Shown: positions 17,506-24,429, numbered from the stretch's first letter. The stretch: DNA of 27,387 nucleotides from an uncultured beta proteobacterium (GCA_903910495.1 CAIVZW010000118.1:1-27387); one strand, 5' to 3'. Notes: generated from the letters alone by a model not told the origin. Made by a program: numbers and translations.

Positions 17506-19059
17506 TTACTTGCCAGCGACCGTGGTATTCCAGAAGAACGGCCAGACTGCCGGGGTGTAGCCCTGCAGGCGCTGAGTACGCGCCGAAAGGCTGTTGAACT
17601 TGCCGACGTTGATGTACGGCACCTCGTCATAGACGACCTGCTGTACCTTGCCCCACAGCGCGCCCCGCTTGGCCGGGTCCATCTCCTGGTTGAACGCCGA
17701 AAGGGCGGCCTGCTTGGCCGGGGTGCTCCACCAGCCGGGTGCGCCGTCGCCGAGTTGCGGCGGCGAGAGGCTCGGTTCCGGGAACTGGCCCGAGTGCGTG
17801 ATGTAGATGTCCCACAGCTTCGGGTCGTTGCGACGTTGCACCAGGGTTGCCCAGTCAACCACCTGCAGGTCGACCTTCATGCCGGCGCGCTTGAGTTCCT
17901 CGCTCATCACCAGCGCCATGTTGTAGTGGAACTCGTACTGGCGGCTGGCCATGATGCGGATCGGCTGGTCCTTGTAGCCGGCCTTGGCGGCCATCTCCCT
18001 GGCACTGGCTGCATTGCGCTGGTTGTACTTGTCGGCGCCGGCGAGCGAATAGAACGGTGTTCCCTGCGGGAAGTGGTTCGGCTCGACGATGAAGAATCGC
18101 GTGTCGCCGAACGCGGCGGCCATCATCTCGCCCGGGCCGGACGCGGCCTGCACGGCTTGACGCAGCGGCTGTGAGGCGAGCACGCCCTCCTTGGTGTTGA
18201 GCACCACGTAGGGGAAGCCGAACGACTTGGTCGTGATCGGCACGACGGCGGCGCCGGCTTTCTCCAGGCGGTTGATCGACTCGACCGGGAGCAGGTCGGC
18301 GTAGTCGAACTGGCCCGAGAGCATGCCTTCGACGCGCGTGTTGGCGTTCGGCACCGGTACGAAACGCAGTTCCTCGATCAGCGCCTCGCGCTTGCCGCCG
18401 TAGCCGGAAGCCGGCTCCTTGCGTGACGAATAGCCGTCAAAGCGGGTGAGCAGCGTGTATTGGTCGGGCTTGCGCTCCTTGAACTTGTACGGCCCGGTGC
18501 CGATGAATTCCTTCAGTTGCGGGGCGATGCTCTCCTTGGCCAGGATGGCGGCCATGCCGCTCGGCAGCGCGAGTTGCGAGAGCAGCGGGGCGTAGGGAGT
18601 CTTCAGCTTCAGTTCCAACGTGCTGGGGCCCTTGGCTTCGATCGACGCGACTTCCTTGGCCACCGCCTTGCCGCGTGGCGAGGTTTCCATCCAGCGCTGC
18701 AGCGAGGCGACCACGTCGTCGGCGACCATCTCGCGGCCGTTGTGGAACTTGACGCCCTTGCGCAGTGCGATGGTGTGCGTCAGGCCGTCCTTGGATGCCT
18801 TGGGCAAACCGTCGGCCAGCATTGGCACCACGTTCCACTTGGCATCGAAGGTGTATAACGGCTCATAGACGTGCTGCATAATGGTGCCCACCAGATCGGC
18901 CGTCGTACCCATCGGATCCAGGGTTTGGGGTTCGGCAATCATGGCCAGGTTGGCAGCACCGCCGGCAGCATGAACAGCAGGAACTTGCCAGAGCGGCATT
19001 GTGAGGACGCACAACGATAAAGCACGGGACAGGACCTTACGCAAGAACAGGGATGACAT
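17506..19059 (-). CDS. Periplasmic peptide-binding protein of ABC importer (SBP family 5)
   Basis: A 517-residue solute-binding protein. The start is the ATG at 19059, with AAGGAG 7 nt upstream; a longer frame from 19122 adds residues with no signal-like character. The N terminus MSSLFLRKVLSRALSLCVLTMP with a cut after AVHA is a Sec signal peptide. Family features are AEPQTLDPM, VYEPLYTFDAKWNVVPMLADG, the family-5 block LRKGVKFHNGREMVADDVVASL, and FIGTGPYKFKE. It delivers the substrate to the permeases encoded downstream. It is the first gene of the nine-gene minus-strand operon. Family-5 proteins bind di- and oligopeptides, nickel, heme and other ligands. The enzymes of this locus suggest peptides or acyl compounds containing D-amino acids. 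Confidence 0.94.
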   Translation of the reverse strand: MSSLFLRKVLSRALSLCVLTMPLWQVPAVHAAGGAANLAMIAEPQTLDPMGTTADLVGTIMQHVYEPLYTFDAKWNVVPMLADGLPKASKDGLTHTIALRKGVKFHNGREMVADDVVASLQRWMETSPRGKAVAKEVASIEAKGPSTLELKLKTPYAPLLSQLALPSGMAAILAKESIAPQLKEFIGTGPYKFKERKPDQYTLLTRFDGYSSRKEPASGYGGKREALIEELRFVPVPNANTRVEGMLSGQFDYADLLPVESINRLEKAGAAVVPITTKSFGFPYVVLNTKEGVLASQPLRQAVQAASGPGEMMAAAFGDTRFFIVEPNHFPQGTPFYSLAGADKYNQRNAASAREMAAKAGYKDQPIRIMASRQYEFHYNMALVMSEELKRAGMKVDLQVVDWATLVQRRNDPKLWDIYITHSGQFPEPSLSPPQLGDGAPGWWSTPAKQAALSAFNQEMDPAKRGALWGKVQQVVYDEVPYINVGKFNSLSARTQRLQGYTPAVWPFFWNTTVAGK

Positions 19060-19170
19060 GACCGAACTCCTTGTTATAAAATTACATAAACAAATCGTAA
19101 TTTTGTTTAAATTGTCTGTCAAGTTCTATTTAGCGGTATAAATGTAAAATATTTACATAGGAGATGAATC
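19060..19170. promoter_or_regulatory. Divergent promoter region between the importer operon and ridA
   Basis: A very AT-rich 111-bp spacer between two divergently transcribed genes. It contains AAATTAC (19079-19085) and GTAATTT (19097-19103) as an inverted repeat, the palindrome at 19142-19158, and TATAAA (19137-19142), a possible -10 for ridA. Ribosome sites are present on both sides (AAGGAG for the binding protein; AGGAGA for ridA). Exact promoter boxes cannot be fixed by eye. Confidence 0.5.
19142..19158. promoter_or_regulatory. Candidate RpiR-family operator
   Basis: ATGTAAA-ATA-TTTACAT: perfect 7-bp arms with a 3-bp centre. It lies next to the possible ridA -10 box and just before its ribosome site. 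The shape TGTAnnnnnnnTACA resembles the published operator pattern of the RpiR-family regulator HexR. Binding by the regulator at 11415-12329 would control both transcription units. Confidence 0.5.
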
Positions 19171-19569
19171 ATGCCCGTCGAAATGCTCGGTCAATCCCCC
19201 CTCGCCTCGGATCGCCAGGTGCGTCCTTTCTCTCCCGCAACGCGCGCGGGTGATTTTGTTTTCGTTTCCGGCCAGGTGCCGACAGATGCCGATGGGCAGG
19301 TCGTTCCTGGTGGCATCGAAGCGCAGACGCGCCAGGTCTTCAAGCGGCTTGAAAATGTTCTGGCGCTGGCTGGATGTACACTGGATGATATCTGCAAGGT
19401 CGGCGTCTGGCTGGATGACGCCCGCGACTTCGGAAGCTTCAACCGCGTATACATGGAATGCTTCGGCAACCACCGCCCGGCGCGCTCTACAGTCGAGTCA
19501 CGCATGATGATTGACGTGAAAATCGAAATGGATGCTGTTGCCTATAAACCAATAGCTTCCAAGGCGTAG
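19171..19569 (+). CDS. ridA: RidA (YjgF/YER057c/UK114) family reactive-intermediate deaminase
   Basis: A 132-residue protein with the RidA fold signatures: VFVSGQVPTDADGQ, the substrate-carboxylate arginine in RPARSTV (R105, the same number as in E. coli RidA), and the end KIEMDAVA (E119). RidA proteins hydrolyse the enamine/imine intermediates that PLP dehydratases release, which would otherwise damage other PLP enzymes. That is the expected partner of the fold-III PLP enzyme of the divergent operon. AGGAGA lies 6 nt before the ATG. The gene probably shares regulation with the operon through the 111-bp divergent promoter region. Strict RidA versus one of the Rid1-Rid7 subgroups is not resolved here. 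Confidence 0.93.
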   Translation: MPVEMLGQSPLASDRQVRPFSPATRAGDFVFVSGQVPTDADGQVVPGGIEAQTRQVFKRLENVLALAGCTLDDICKVGVWLDDARDFGSFNRVYMECFGNHRPARSTVESRMMIDVKIEMDAVAYKPIASKA

Positions 19570-19795
19570 CGGCGTCGGGTGGCCCGACAGTCATTCATGC
19601 GCCGGTCAGGAACGTCAAGCCGTCCTTCACGCTGCGATCCGCCGATGATTTGAGTGTCGTGCGCAAGATTCTGGATTACGCCGGCGAATCGACCTGGCCG
19701 CCGAGCAATCTGCGCAAAGGGGCATGACCGCTTGCCCCCGTCGCAGCTACCCGCGATTATTTGCCCCAGGTTATGTTTGGAATTGGAAAGCGGCA
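19570..19795. other. Intergenic spacer with a possible gene remnant
   Basis: A hairpin GTCGGG-TGG-CCCGAC (19574-19588) follows the ridA stop without a T-tract. From about 19581 to a TGA at 19725-19727 the plus strand reads as a protein-like tail (including VKPSFTLRSADDLSVVRKIL and WPPSNLRKGA) in the frame reading through 19614. It lacks a start of its own, and I cannot assign it to a family. It may be a 3' remnant of a lost gene. Confidence 0.3.
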
Positions 19796-20650
19796 TCAAC
19801 GTATCCAGGCCTGCTTATAGTCCTCGGCGTATTGCTCGAAGCTTATCGGCTCGCGACCCAGCAATTCCTTCACGCTCGTAGTGATGTCGGCACTGTAGCC
19901 TTGCGCGAAGAAGCCAAGGATCAACAGCAGGAAGTCGGCATAATCTTCAGGTAAACCTGCCCCGAGGAAAGCCTGTTTCAGCGACTCGGGCGTGATCTCC
20001 TGATACGTGATGGCCCGGCCACTGACGTGCGAGAGGATCGCGGCCACTTCGTCATGATCCAGCGATTGCGCGCCAGTGATGTCGAAATCGCGGTTGTTCA
20101 GATCGTCCGACGTAAGCAGGCGTACCACCACATTGGCGATGTCGCGAACGTCAATAAAGCTGCCCTTGGCCTTGCCGGTGGGCAACAGGATCTTGCCCTG
20201 CTCGTTGATGCCGTGAATCCAGAAGGTGTTGAAGTTCTGCATGAACCAGTTGGGGCGCACGATGTTGTAGGCCAGCCCGGAGCGTTCCAGTTCCAGTTCG
20301 GCAATGCGCAGCGGGGCCGTCTCGACGGCGTTGGCGCCCAATGCGGTCAGCAGTACCACTTTTTCTAGCTTGCGACGCGTGGCTTCCTTAATAAGTGGCG
20401 AGACAATCGTGTTCTGCGGCACGTAGCCCGGTGGGGCAAAGATGAAAGCGCGGTCAACATTTTCAAACGAGGCGTTTACCCCTTCACCGCTTTTCAGGTC
20501 GGCAAACAGCCAGCGGATATTGCCTTCCACTTTGTCGGATCGTTCGCGTTTGCTGGTCAGTGCGTGTACTTGGACACCCTGTTGAGCCAGCGTGTTGGCG
20601 ACCAGTGAGCCGACAGAGCCCGAAGCGCCGACGATCAGATAGTTTTTCAT
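19796..20650 (-). CDS. NmrA-like NAD(P)-binding reductase (atypical SDR)
   Basis: A 284-residue Rossmann protein starting at the ATG 20650, with AAGGAG 7 nt upstream; a longer frame adds 19 unrelated residues. The dinucleotide motif is YLIVGASGSVGSLVAN (GxxGxxG). Later blocks ERSGLAYNIVRPNWFMQNF and DVRDIANVVVRLL are typical of NmrA/quinone-oxidoreductase-like atypical SDRs, which lack the usual YxxxK catalytic pair. Members are NAD(P)H-dependent reductases of quinones or redox-sensing proteins, and the substrate here is unknown. It is divergent from an AraC-type regulator across 85 bp, a common arrangement in which the regulator controls the reductase. Confidence 0.88.
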   Translation of the reverse strand: MKNYLIVGASGSVGSLVANTLAQQGVQVHALTSKRERSDKVEGNIRWLFADLKSGEGVNASFENVDRAFIFAPPGYVPQNTIVSPLIKEATRRKLEKVVLLTALGANAVETAPLRIAELELERSGLAYNIVRPNWFMQNFNTFWIHGINEQGKILLPTGKAKGSFIDVRDIANVVVRLLTSDDLNNRDFDITGAQSLDHDEVAAILSHVSGRAITYQEITPESLKQAFLGAGLPEDYADFLLLILGFFAQGYSADITTSVKELLGREPISFEQYAEDYKQAWIR

Positions 20651-20735
20651 GACATTTCTCCTTGGTGAGTTGCATTCAGTGAGGTGGATTCTCCCCGCAT
20701 TCGCCAATTGTGAAGAGGTCAGCTAGACTCAATAA

Positions 20736-21668
20736 ATGATCAAAATCGAGCATGCGCCAAACATGAAATCCGAAAAACCGCCAAATCCAAGGTTGCAAGA
20801 GGTTCGTTTCGAGAATGAACGCCTGACCGTCCTGGGCATTGAGCCCATGACGCTGGCCGAGTTGCGCGGCAAGGTTTCAAGCAAGCTGATGCGAACTCCT
20901 CAACGTATTGATTTCTTCATGCTGATGCTGGTTACGAACGGACAGGGCCGACACGTGGTGGACTTTGTCGAGTGGCCGCTGGCGGCGGGTTCGCTGGTCT
21001 TTGTACGACCGGGACAGGTCCAGCAGTGGTACCTGGACAACGATATTGTCGCTCAGCTTGTTTTGATCGCCCCGAGCACCTTGCCGCATCGCAGCGGGCT
21101 GGTGCTCTCACGCGAGCTGGAGCATCTGGCACTGGATGAATGGTTGACGTGCACCGCGCTCAATCCAGTATGTGCCGGCAAAATAAACGCCGGATTGTTG
21201 CGCCTGCGGCAGGATTTTGATCAGTTCGATGGCAGCGATCTGGATGTTTCGCTCATCCGCCATGAACTGATGACGCTGTTGCTGCGACTCGCAAGACAAC
21301 GACGCGATCTGGCTGTGGATTCAACGCTAGAACGGGTGAGCCGGCGGATCTACCGCCTGTTTCTGCAAGCGTTGGATACTGATTTCCAGCAGCACCACGG
21401 TTTGCAGCACTACGCCAGACACCTGGGCTATTCGGAAAGCACGCTCAGTCGCGCCTGCGTGGCCGCCGAAGGTCGATCTGCCAAACAGGTGATCGACCGG
21501 CGGATCGCGCTGGAAGCACAACGGCTCCTTGTGCACAGCACCGCATCGGTTGCCGAAATAGCTCACCAACTCGGATTCTCGGAAACCACCAACTTCGTGA
21601 AATTCTTCCGACGACTGATCGGCGACTCGCCGTCTGCCTTTCGTCGGACAGCATTGCCAGGCGACTGA
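20736..21668 (+). CDS. AraC-family transcriptional regulator
   Basis: A 310-residue protein with an N-terminal cupin-like sensing half (FFMLMLVTNGQGRHVVDFVEW; PGQVQQWYLDND) and a C-terminal double HTH at about residues 210-305. The HTH half has LQHYARHLGYSESTLSRAC and VAEIAHQLGFSETTNFVKFF, ending GDSPSAFRR, the classical AraC signature. The sensing half resembles regulators that bind small effectors in a beta-barrel. It is divergent from the NmrA-like reductase and probably activates it. ATG 20736 is used here. A second ATG at 20763 also fits, and neither has a strong ribosome site. Confidence 0.92.
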   Translation: MIKIEHAPNMKSEKPPNPRLQEVRFENERLTVLGIEPMTLAELRGKVSSKLMRTPQRIDFFMLMLVTNGQGRHVVDFVEWPLAAGSLVFVRPGQVQQWYLDNDIVAQLVLIAPSTLPHRSGLVLSRELEHLALDEWLTCTALNPVCAGKINAGLLRLRQDFDQFDGSDLDVSLIRHELMTLLLRLARQRRDLAVDSTLERVSRRIYRLFLQALDTDFQQHHGLQHYARHLGYSESTLSRACVAAEGRSAKQVIDRRIALEAQRLLVHSTASVAEIAHQLGFSETTNFVKFFRRLIGDSPSAFRRTALPGD

Positions 21669-21777
21669 TCTCGAATTCCGCCGATCGCCTTGACACAACA
21701 AACCGGGACGACGAGTTGCACCGCGTTGTTCTTGCAACCACTTGTTGGAAACAGGAAAAAGGCTGATTCTGAAAGGT

Positions 21778-21842
21778 AGTGCCATTGGGTTCAGCTTCGA
21801 ATTCTTTTTTGAAAAGTAATGTGATGCTATCCCAATGGCACT
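21778..21842. repeat. Dispersed repeat, copy B, with perfect 12-bp terminal inverted repeats
   Basis: AGTGCCATTGGG (21778-21789) and CCCAATGGCACT (21831-21842) are perfect inverted arms around a 41-bp core. The part 21797-21840 matches the copy at 8359-8402, with shared CTTTTTGAAAAGTAATG and CCCAATGGCA. The 65-bp unit could be a miniature inverted-repeat element, a structured RNA or a recombination site. No target-site duplication is obvious. Confidence 0.6.
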
Positions 21843-22130
21843 CGCGACAAAGCGGCGGCATTCACCGAAAACGTCGATTGCTTTTCGCCGTACACTATTT
21901 TCGCTGCACCTGTCTTCGTAACCAAAGCTTTGGCGAGGGAGATCGCCTCGAACGCAGCCATGATTTTGTCGGAAGCGGTCAGCCTGTTTTTCGCCTCAAA
22001 GCGGATCGGCACGAATCGGGACTACGCCCCCGCAGGCGTGATCCTCTGGATCAGTGTTATCTCGGCCTCCCAGCATTCGGTCCGTACGGTTTTACCGATG
22101 GCGAAACGCTAGGACACATATTTCAGGTAC
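21827..22130 (-). pseudogene. Fragment resembling a RecB-like (TM0106-type) putative nuclease
   Basis: On the minus strand one frame reads CWEAEITLIQRITPAGA, a TAG stop, then SRFVPIRFEAKNRLTASDKI followed by MAAFEAISLAKALV and GAAKIVYGEKQSTFSVNAAALSRV. The pattern FVPIxF...LTxxDKxxxAFxAxxL...GxIVxG...TxxV resembles the mid-region of TM0106-family RecB-like nucleases (PD-(D/E)XK fold, Cas4-related). It lacks a start, has an in-frame stop, and ends where the palindromic repeat begins. The family match is from memory of the pattern and is tentative. Confidence 0.38.
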
Positions 22131-22173
22131 AGGGCTCCGCCGACGCGATGTAACCACGCTTCGCCGATTATCG

Positions 22174-22569
22174 TTAGGCAGCAATAAACCCCGGCAACTT
22201 GGAAGCCTTCGCATCGAAGGTTGCGCTCGCCCGGCATCCAAGCCGTCGATTTTTGGCACCGATCAGACAATCTGCGAAATCGGCAGTCGCATCCTTCCAC
22301 ATGAAAAGGGCCTCTTCGATGGCCGGCTCATCCTCGAATCGTACATCGGTCGCGTTGAGCAAACGCGAGATGGTCTCAATGATCAGATTCTTCGGTAGGC
22401 TGTATCGGCTACGCAGCACCCATTCGGTCTCCAGGAGAACCAACTGGCTGACGAAAACGCGGCGCCCAGCGGCAACTTCACGCTTGATCAGCTTTCGTGC
22501 CTTCTCAAACTGAACTTCGTCATCCCGAACCAGAAAGCGAACGAGAACACTGGTATCAACCCCCAGCAT
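22174..22569 (-). CDS. vapC: VapC-type PIN-domain ribonuclease toxin
   Basis: A 131-residue PIN-domain protein. Numbered from the ATG 22569, the catalytic acids are D5 (LGVDTSVLVRFLV), E47 (LVLLETEWVL), D100 (FADCLIGA) and D119 (TFDAKASKL). All four are present, so an active metal-dependent RNase is expected; VapC toxins typically cut tRNA or rRNA. The ATG overlaps the vapB stop (TGATG), with a GTG one codon earlier as an alternative start. The partner antitoxin is directly upstream in the same operon. Confidence 0.94.
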   Translation of the reverse strand: MLGVDTSVLVRFLVRDDEVQFEKARKLIKREVAAGRRVFVSQLVLLETEWVLRSRYSLPKNLIIETISRLLNATDVRFEDEPAIEEALFMWKDATADFADCLIGAKNRRLGCRASATFDAKASKLPGFIAA

Positions 22570-22787
22570 CACCGTGATAACTGCTCAACCGGAACGGGCT
22601 TGCGCCCCTTTTTATGTAACACACCTGCCAGCTCGGTGACACTCTTGGTCTTCACCCGCATGACCACTGTGGCGTCTGGCATCAACGTGAACGTCATCCG
22701 GTCTCCGGCCTTCATGGAAAGACTATCCCGAATTTCCTTTGGAATTGTTGTTTGCCCCTTGCTGGTCAGTGTGGCATCGTTTGACAT
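22569..22787 (-). CDS. vapB: VapB/AbrB-type (SpoVT-AbrB fold) antitoxin
   Basis: A 72-residue swapped-hairpin DNA-binding protein: MSNDATLTSKGQTTIPKEIR followed by DSLSMKAGDRMTFTLMPDATV. The TSKGQTTIPKEIR block is the AbrB signature. The C-terminal tail (ELAGVLHKKGRKPVPVEQ) is the part that normally wraps the PIN toxin. AAGGAG lies 6 nt before the ATG. It probably represses its own promoter through the palindrome at 22804-22828. Confidence 0.94.
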   Translation of the reverse strand: MSNDATLTSKGQTTIPKEIRDSLSMKAGDRMTFTLMPDATVVMRVKTKSVTELAGVLHKKGRKPVPVEQLSR

Positions 22788-22803
22788 TTCAATCTCCTTT
22801 TTT

Positions 22804-22845
22804 CCTTACGATTCATATTATCGTAAGGCGATTGATTCTTGGCAA
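22804..22845 (-). promoter_or_regulatory. vapBC promoter with overlapping operator palindrome
   Basis: On the minus strand TTGCCA (-35, 22845-22840), a 17-bp spacer and GATAAT (-10, 22822-22817) form a good sigma70 promoter 30 bp before the vapB start. A perfect inverted repeat CCTTACGAT (22804-22812), 7 bp, ATCGTAAGG (22820-22828) covers the -10 box. This is the expected place for autorepression by VapB or the VapBC complex. Confidence 0.8.
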
Positions 22846-22940
22846 GATGTTGATTTTGTTATCTGAACGGCTGCTAACCGGCGACAGCCCTGAGTGACTG
22901 CTGACCGTTTATGGACAAGCAGAGAAGCGGGTTACAGGCC

Positions 22941-23468
22941 TCAGTTGTCCATCTTTCCAGCCCCTCGGTGCTTATTCTCCCAGCTTTCAAACCACGCTGT
23001 CAGTGCGCAGATTTTACCCAGGCCGGTCAACTGCTGGTCAATGGCGTCCTGGTTGCCCCAGATCACTTCGGATAGCCTGCCGTCGTCAACGCGCGCTTCG
23101 ATGTCCCGGCAATAGAGCCCCTTGTCGCGCTGAACATAGAAGCCGTAGGTCCGGCAGGCGATTGGCCTGTGGGTGTAGACCGGGCAGGCGCCGGTCTGCA
23201 GATCGAGCAGGGGGCAAACGACGGGGCGGGTGGGCTGGCGGGTCAGTGCGGCAGTCCTTTGGCGGATTTCGCCGAGCCGTTCCGGCGGCAGTAATGCGAG
23301 TCCTTCCTGCAGCAGATCCCATTCACCGGCGGTGAGTTGCGGTACGTCGGCAAGTTGCCGGCAGCAGGTATCGCAGCCCCTGGCGCAGGGCCAGTCGGAG
23401 GCGTCTTCGCGGATGGCCGCGACGCGAGCGTCGATGTCGGCATGGAGTCGGATCAGGGAAATCTTCAT
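22941..23468 (-). CDS. YkgJ-family cysteine-cluster protein
   Basis: A 175-residue protein with the cysteine pattern PCARGCDTCCRQ near the N terminus. Further cysteines lie at VVCPLLDLQTGACPVY and in PIACRTYGFYV, followed by YCRDIE. This is the CxxxCxxCC...C...C...C arrangement of the YkgJ/UPF0153 family, thought to bind zinc or an Fe-S cluster; its biochemical role is not established. The start is the ATG 23468, which overlaps the stop of the upstream HAD gene by one base (TGATG), so the two are translationally coupled. No signal peptide. Confidence 0.88.
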   Translation of the reverse strand: MKISLIRLHADIDARVAAIREDASDWPCARGCDTCCRQLADVPQLTAGEWDLLQEGLALLPPERLGEIRQRTAALTRQPTRPVVCPLLDLQTGACPVYTHRPIACRTYGFYVQRDKGLYCRDIEARVDDGRLSEVIWGNQDAIDQQLTGLGKICALTAWFESWENKHRGAGKMDN

Positions 23469-24124
23469 CAAGTGGTTTGATCGAGCAGGGCTTCAATTTC
23501 AACAAGCAACTCGTCCATTGAGCCGACAATGCGGTAGGCATCGGCAAAATCATGATGTCGTGACAGCGGGTTGCGCAAGATGATGCAGCGAATCCCGGCG
23601 GCAAGGGCGGCCTGCAAACCGCGCGGGGAATCCTCGACGACAAGGCATTCCTCCGCTCTGCAGCCGAGCTTGGCAAGGCCGAGCAGGTAGGGTTCGGGTG
23701 ACGGCTTGCTCTGGTCGTAGGTTTCAGCCGTCAGGGCAAAACGGAAGTGGCGCAGGAGGTCGTGTCTGTTGTGGATGGCCTCGAAACTCGCGCGCGTGGC
23801 GCTGGTGACGATGCCCATGTCGACGCGTCCGTTCAGATGCTCAAGTACGTTCTCGACGCCGGGGATCAGCAGTGAACCGGCACCTTCGAGCAGTTCGAGA
23901 TGCAACACGTTGCGCTCGCGCCGCCAGTGCGCGATCTGCTCTGTGCTGGCGTTCTCGTCGAGCAGATGCCAGGCGCCGCGGTTCTCGCACAAATACCACT
24001 GGAAGTAGTCTTCCGCGGATAGCTCGATGCCGAAGCGGCGCAAATAGTTGCGGTTGGCCTCGAAGTAATACGGTTCGGAATCGACCAGAACGCCGTCGTT
24101 ATCCCAAAGGATTGCTTTGATCAT
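23468..24124 (-). CDS. HAD-superfamily IA hydrolase
   Basis: A 218-residue phosphatase-type HAD protein. Motif I is LWDNDGVLVDSE (nucleophile D8, acid/base D10), motif II is GIVTSATRAS, the lysine is in QSKPSPEPYL, and motif III is CLVVEDSPRGLQAA. It has the small helical cap. The sequence resembles phosphoglycolate/beta-phosphoglucomutase-like phosphatases, but the substrate is not predictable. It is coupled to the YkgJ-type gene downstream. It is the second HAD gene of the window and shares only the general motifs with the one at 9292-9954. Confidence 0.92.
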   Translation of the reverse strand: MIKAILWDNDGVLVDSEPYYFEANRNYLRRFGIELSAEDYFQWYLCENRGAWHLLDENASTEQIAHWRRERNVLHLELLEGAGSLLIPGVENVLEHLNGRVDMGIVTSATRASFEAIHNRHDLLRHFRFALTAETYDQSKPSPEPYLLGLAKLGCRAEECLVVEDSPRGLQAALAAGIRCIILRNPLSRHHDFADAYRIVGSMDELLVEIEALLDQTT

Positions 24125-24429
24125 GGGCGAAGAGTCTGCAAAGCACGCATTTTATAGAAGATAGGCGCTGGGGTCGTCAGGCGATGATCATCTGCGGCGA
24201 AACCGGCCTGGGCAAGGCGAGGCATGAGCATTGTCCCTGCTTTTCCAGAGTTTGCGCGGGGGCAAGGTGTTTGCATCGGGCGGTAGCCCTGAACATTGAC
24301 CGGCTTACAGAAGCCAAGGATACTTCGGGTTGTGCGCCCGAATTTCAACGGCCTTCGACAGGTGTCGTTGTTAAGACTGGAACGCCTGAAACAATCGATA
24401 ATTCTGAGAGAAAGACACGAGAAAGCACT
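24125..24429. other. 305-bp intergenic region with an hrpA Walker-A relic
   Basis: Between two divergent genes. It holds a decayed copy of the hrpA P-loop segment (24177-24224). The rest contains no gene I can support. An in-frame extension of the downstream dehydrogenase reading back to 24184 has no family similarity and would translate the relic. The region must also contain promoters for both flanking genes, but I cannot place them. Confidence 0.5.
24177..24224 (+). pseudogene. Decayed duplicate of the hrpA Walker-A segment
   Basis: Bases 24177-24216 match 25655-25694 of hrpA at 35 of 40 positions, same strand, 1478 bp apart; with 8 more bases it is 41 of 48. It encodes QAMIICGETGLGKARH where hrpA has QVVIVCGETGSGKTTQ. 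The nucleotide changes mostly alter residues, including loss of the Ser and Thr of the P-loop, so it is no longer under selection as an ATPase. Confidence 0.6.

Larger units (their letters stand above)
21669..22173. other. 505-bp region with a palindromic repeat and a decayed gene fragment
   Basis: Between the AraC gene and vapC. From left to right it holds about 110 bp with nothing recognised, the palindromic repeat copy B (21778-21842), and a minus-strand reading frame with a stop that looks like a broken RecB-like nuclease fragment (21827-22130). Small plus-strand frames here have no supporting signals. Confidence 0.5.

Noticed and set aside
21779..22153. 124-residue plus-strand frame beginning in the palindromic repeat
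   Set aside because: It starts inside the inverted repeat and runs antisense to the nuclease-like fragment, with no recognisable domain.
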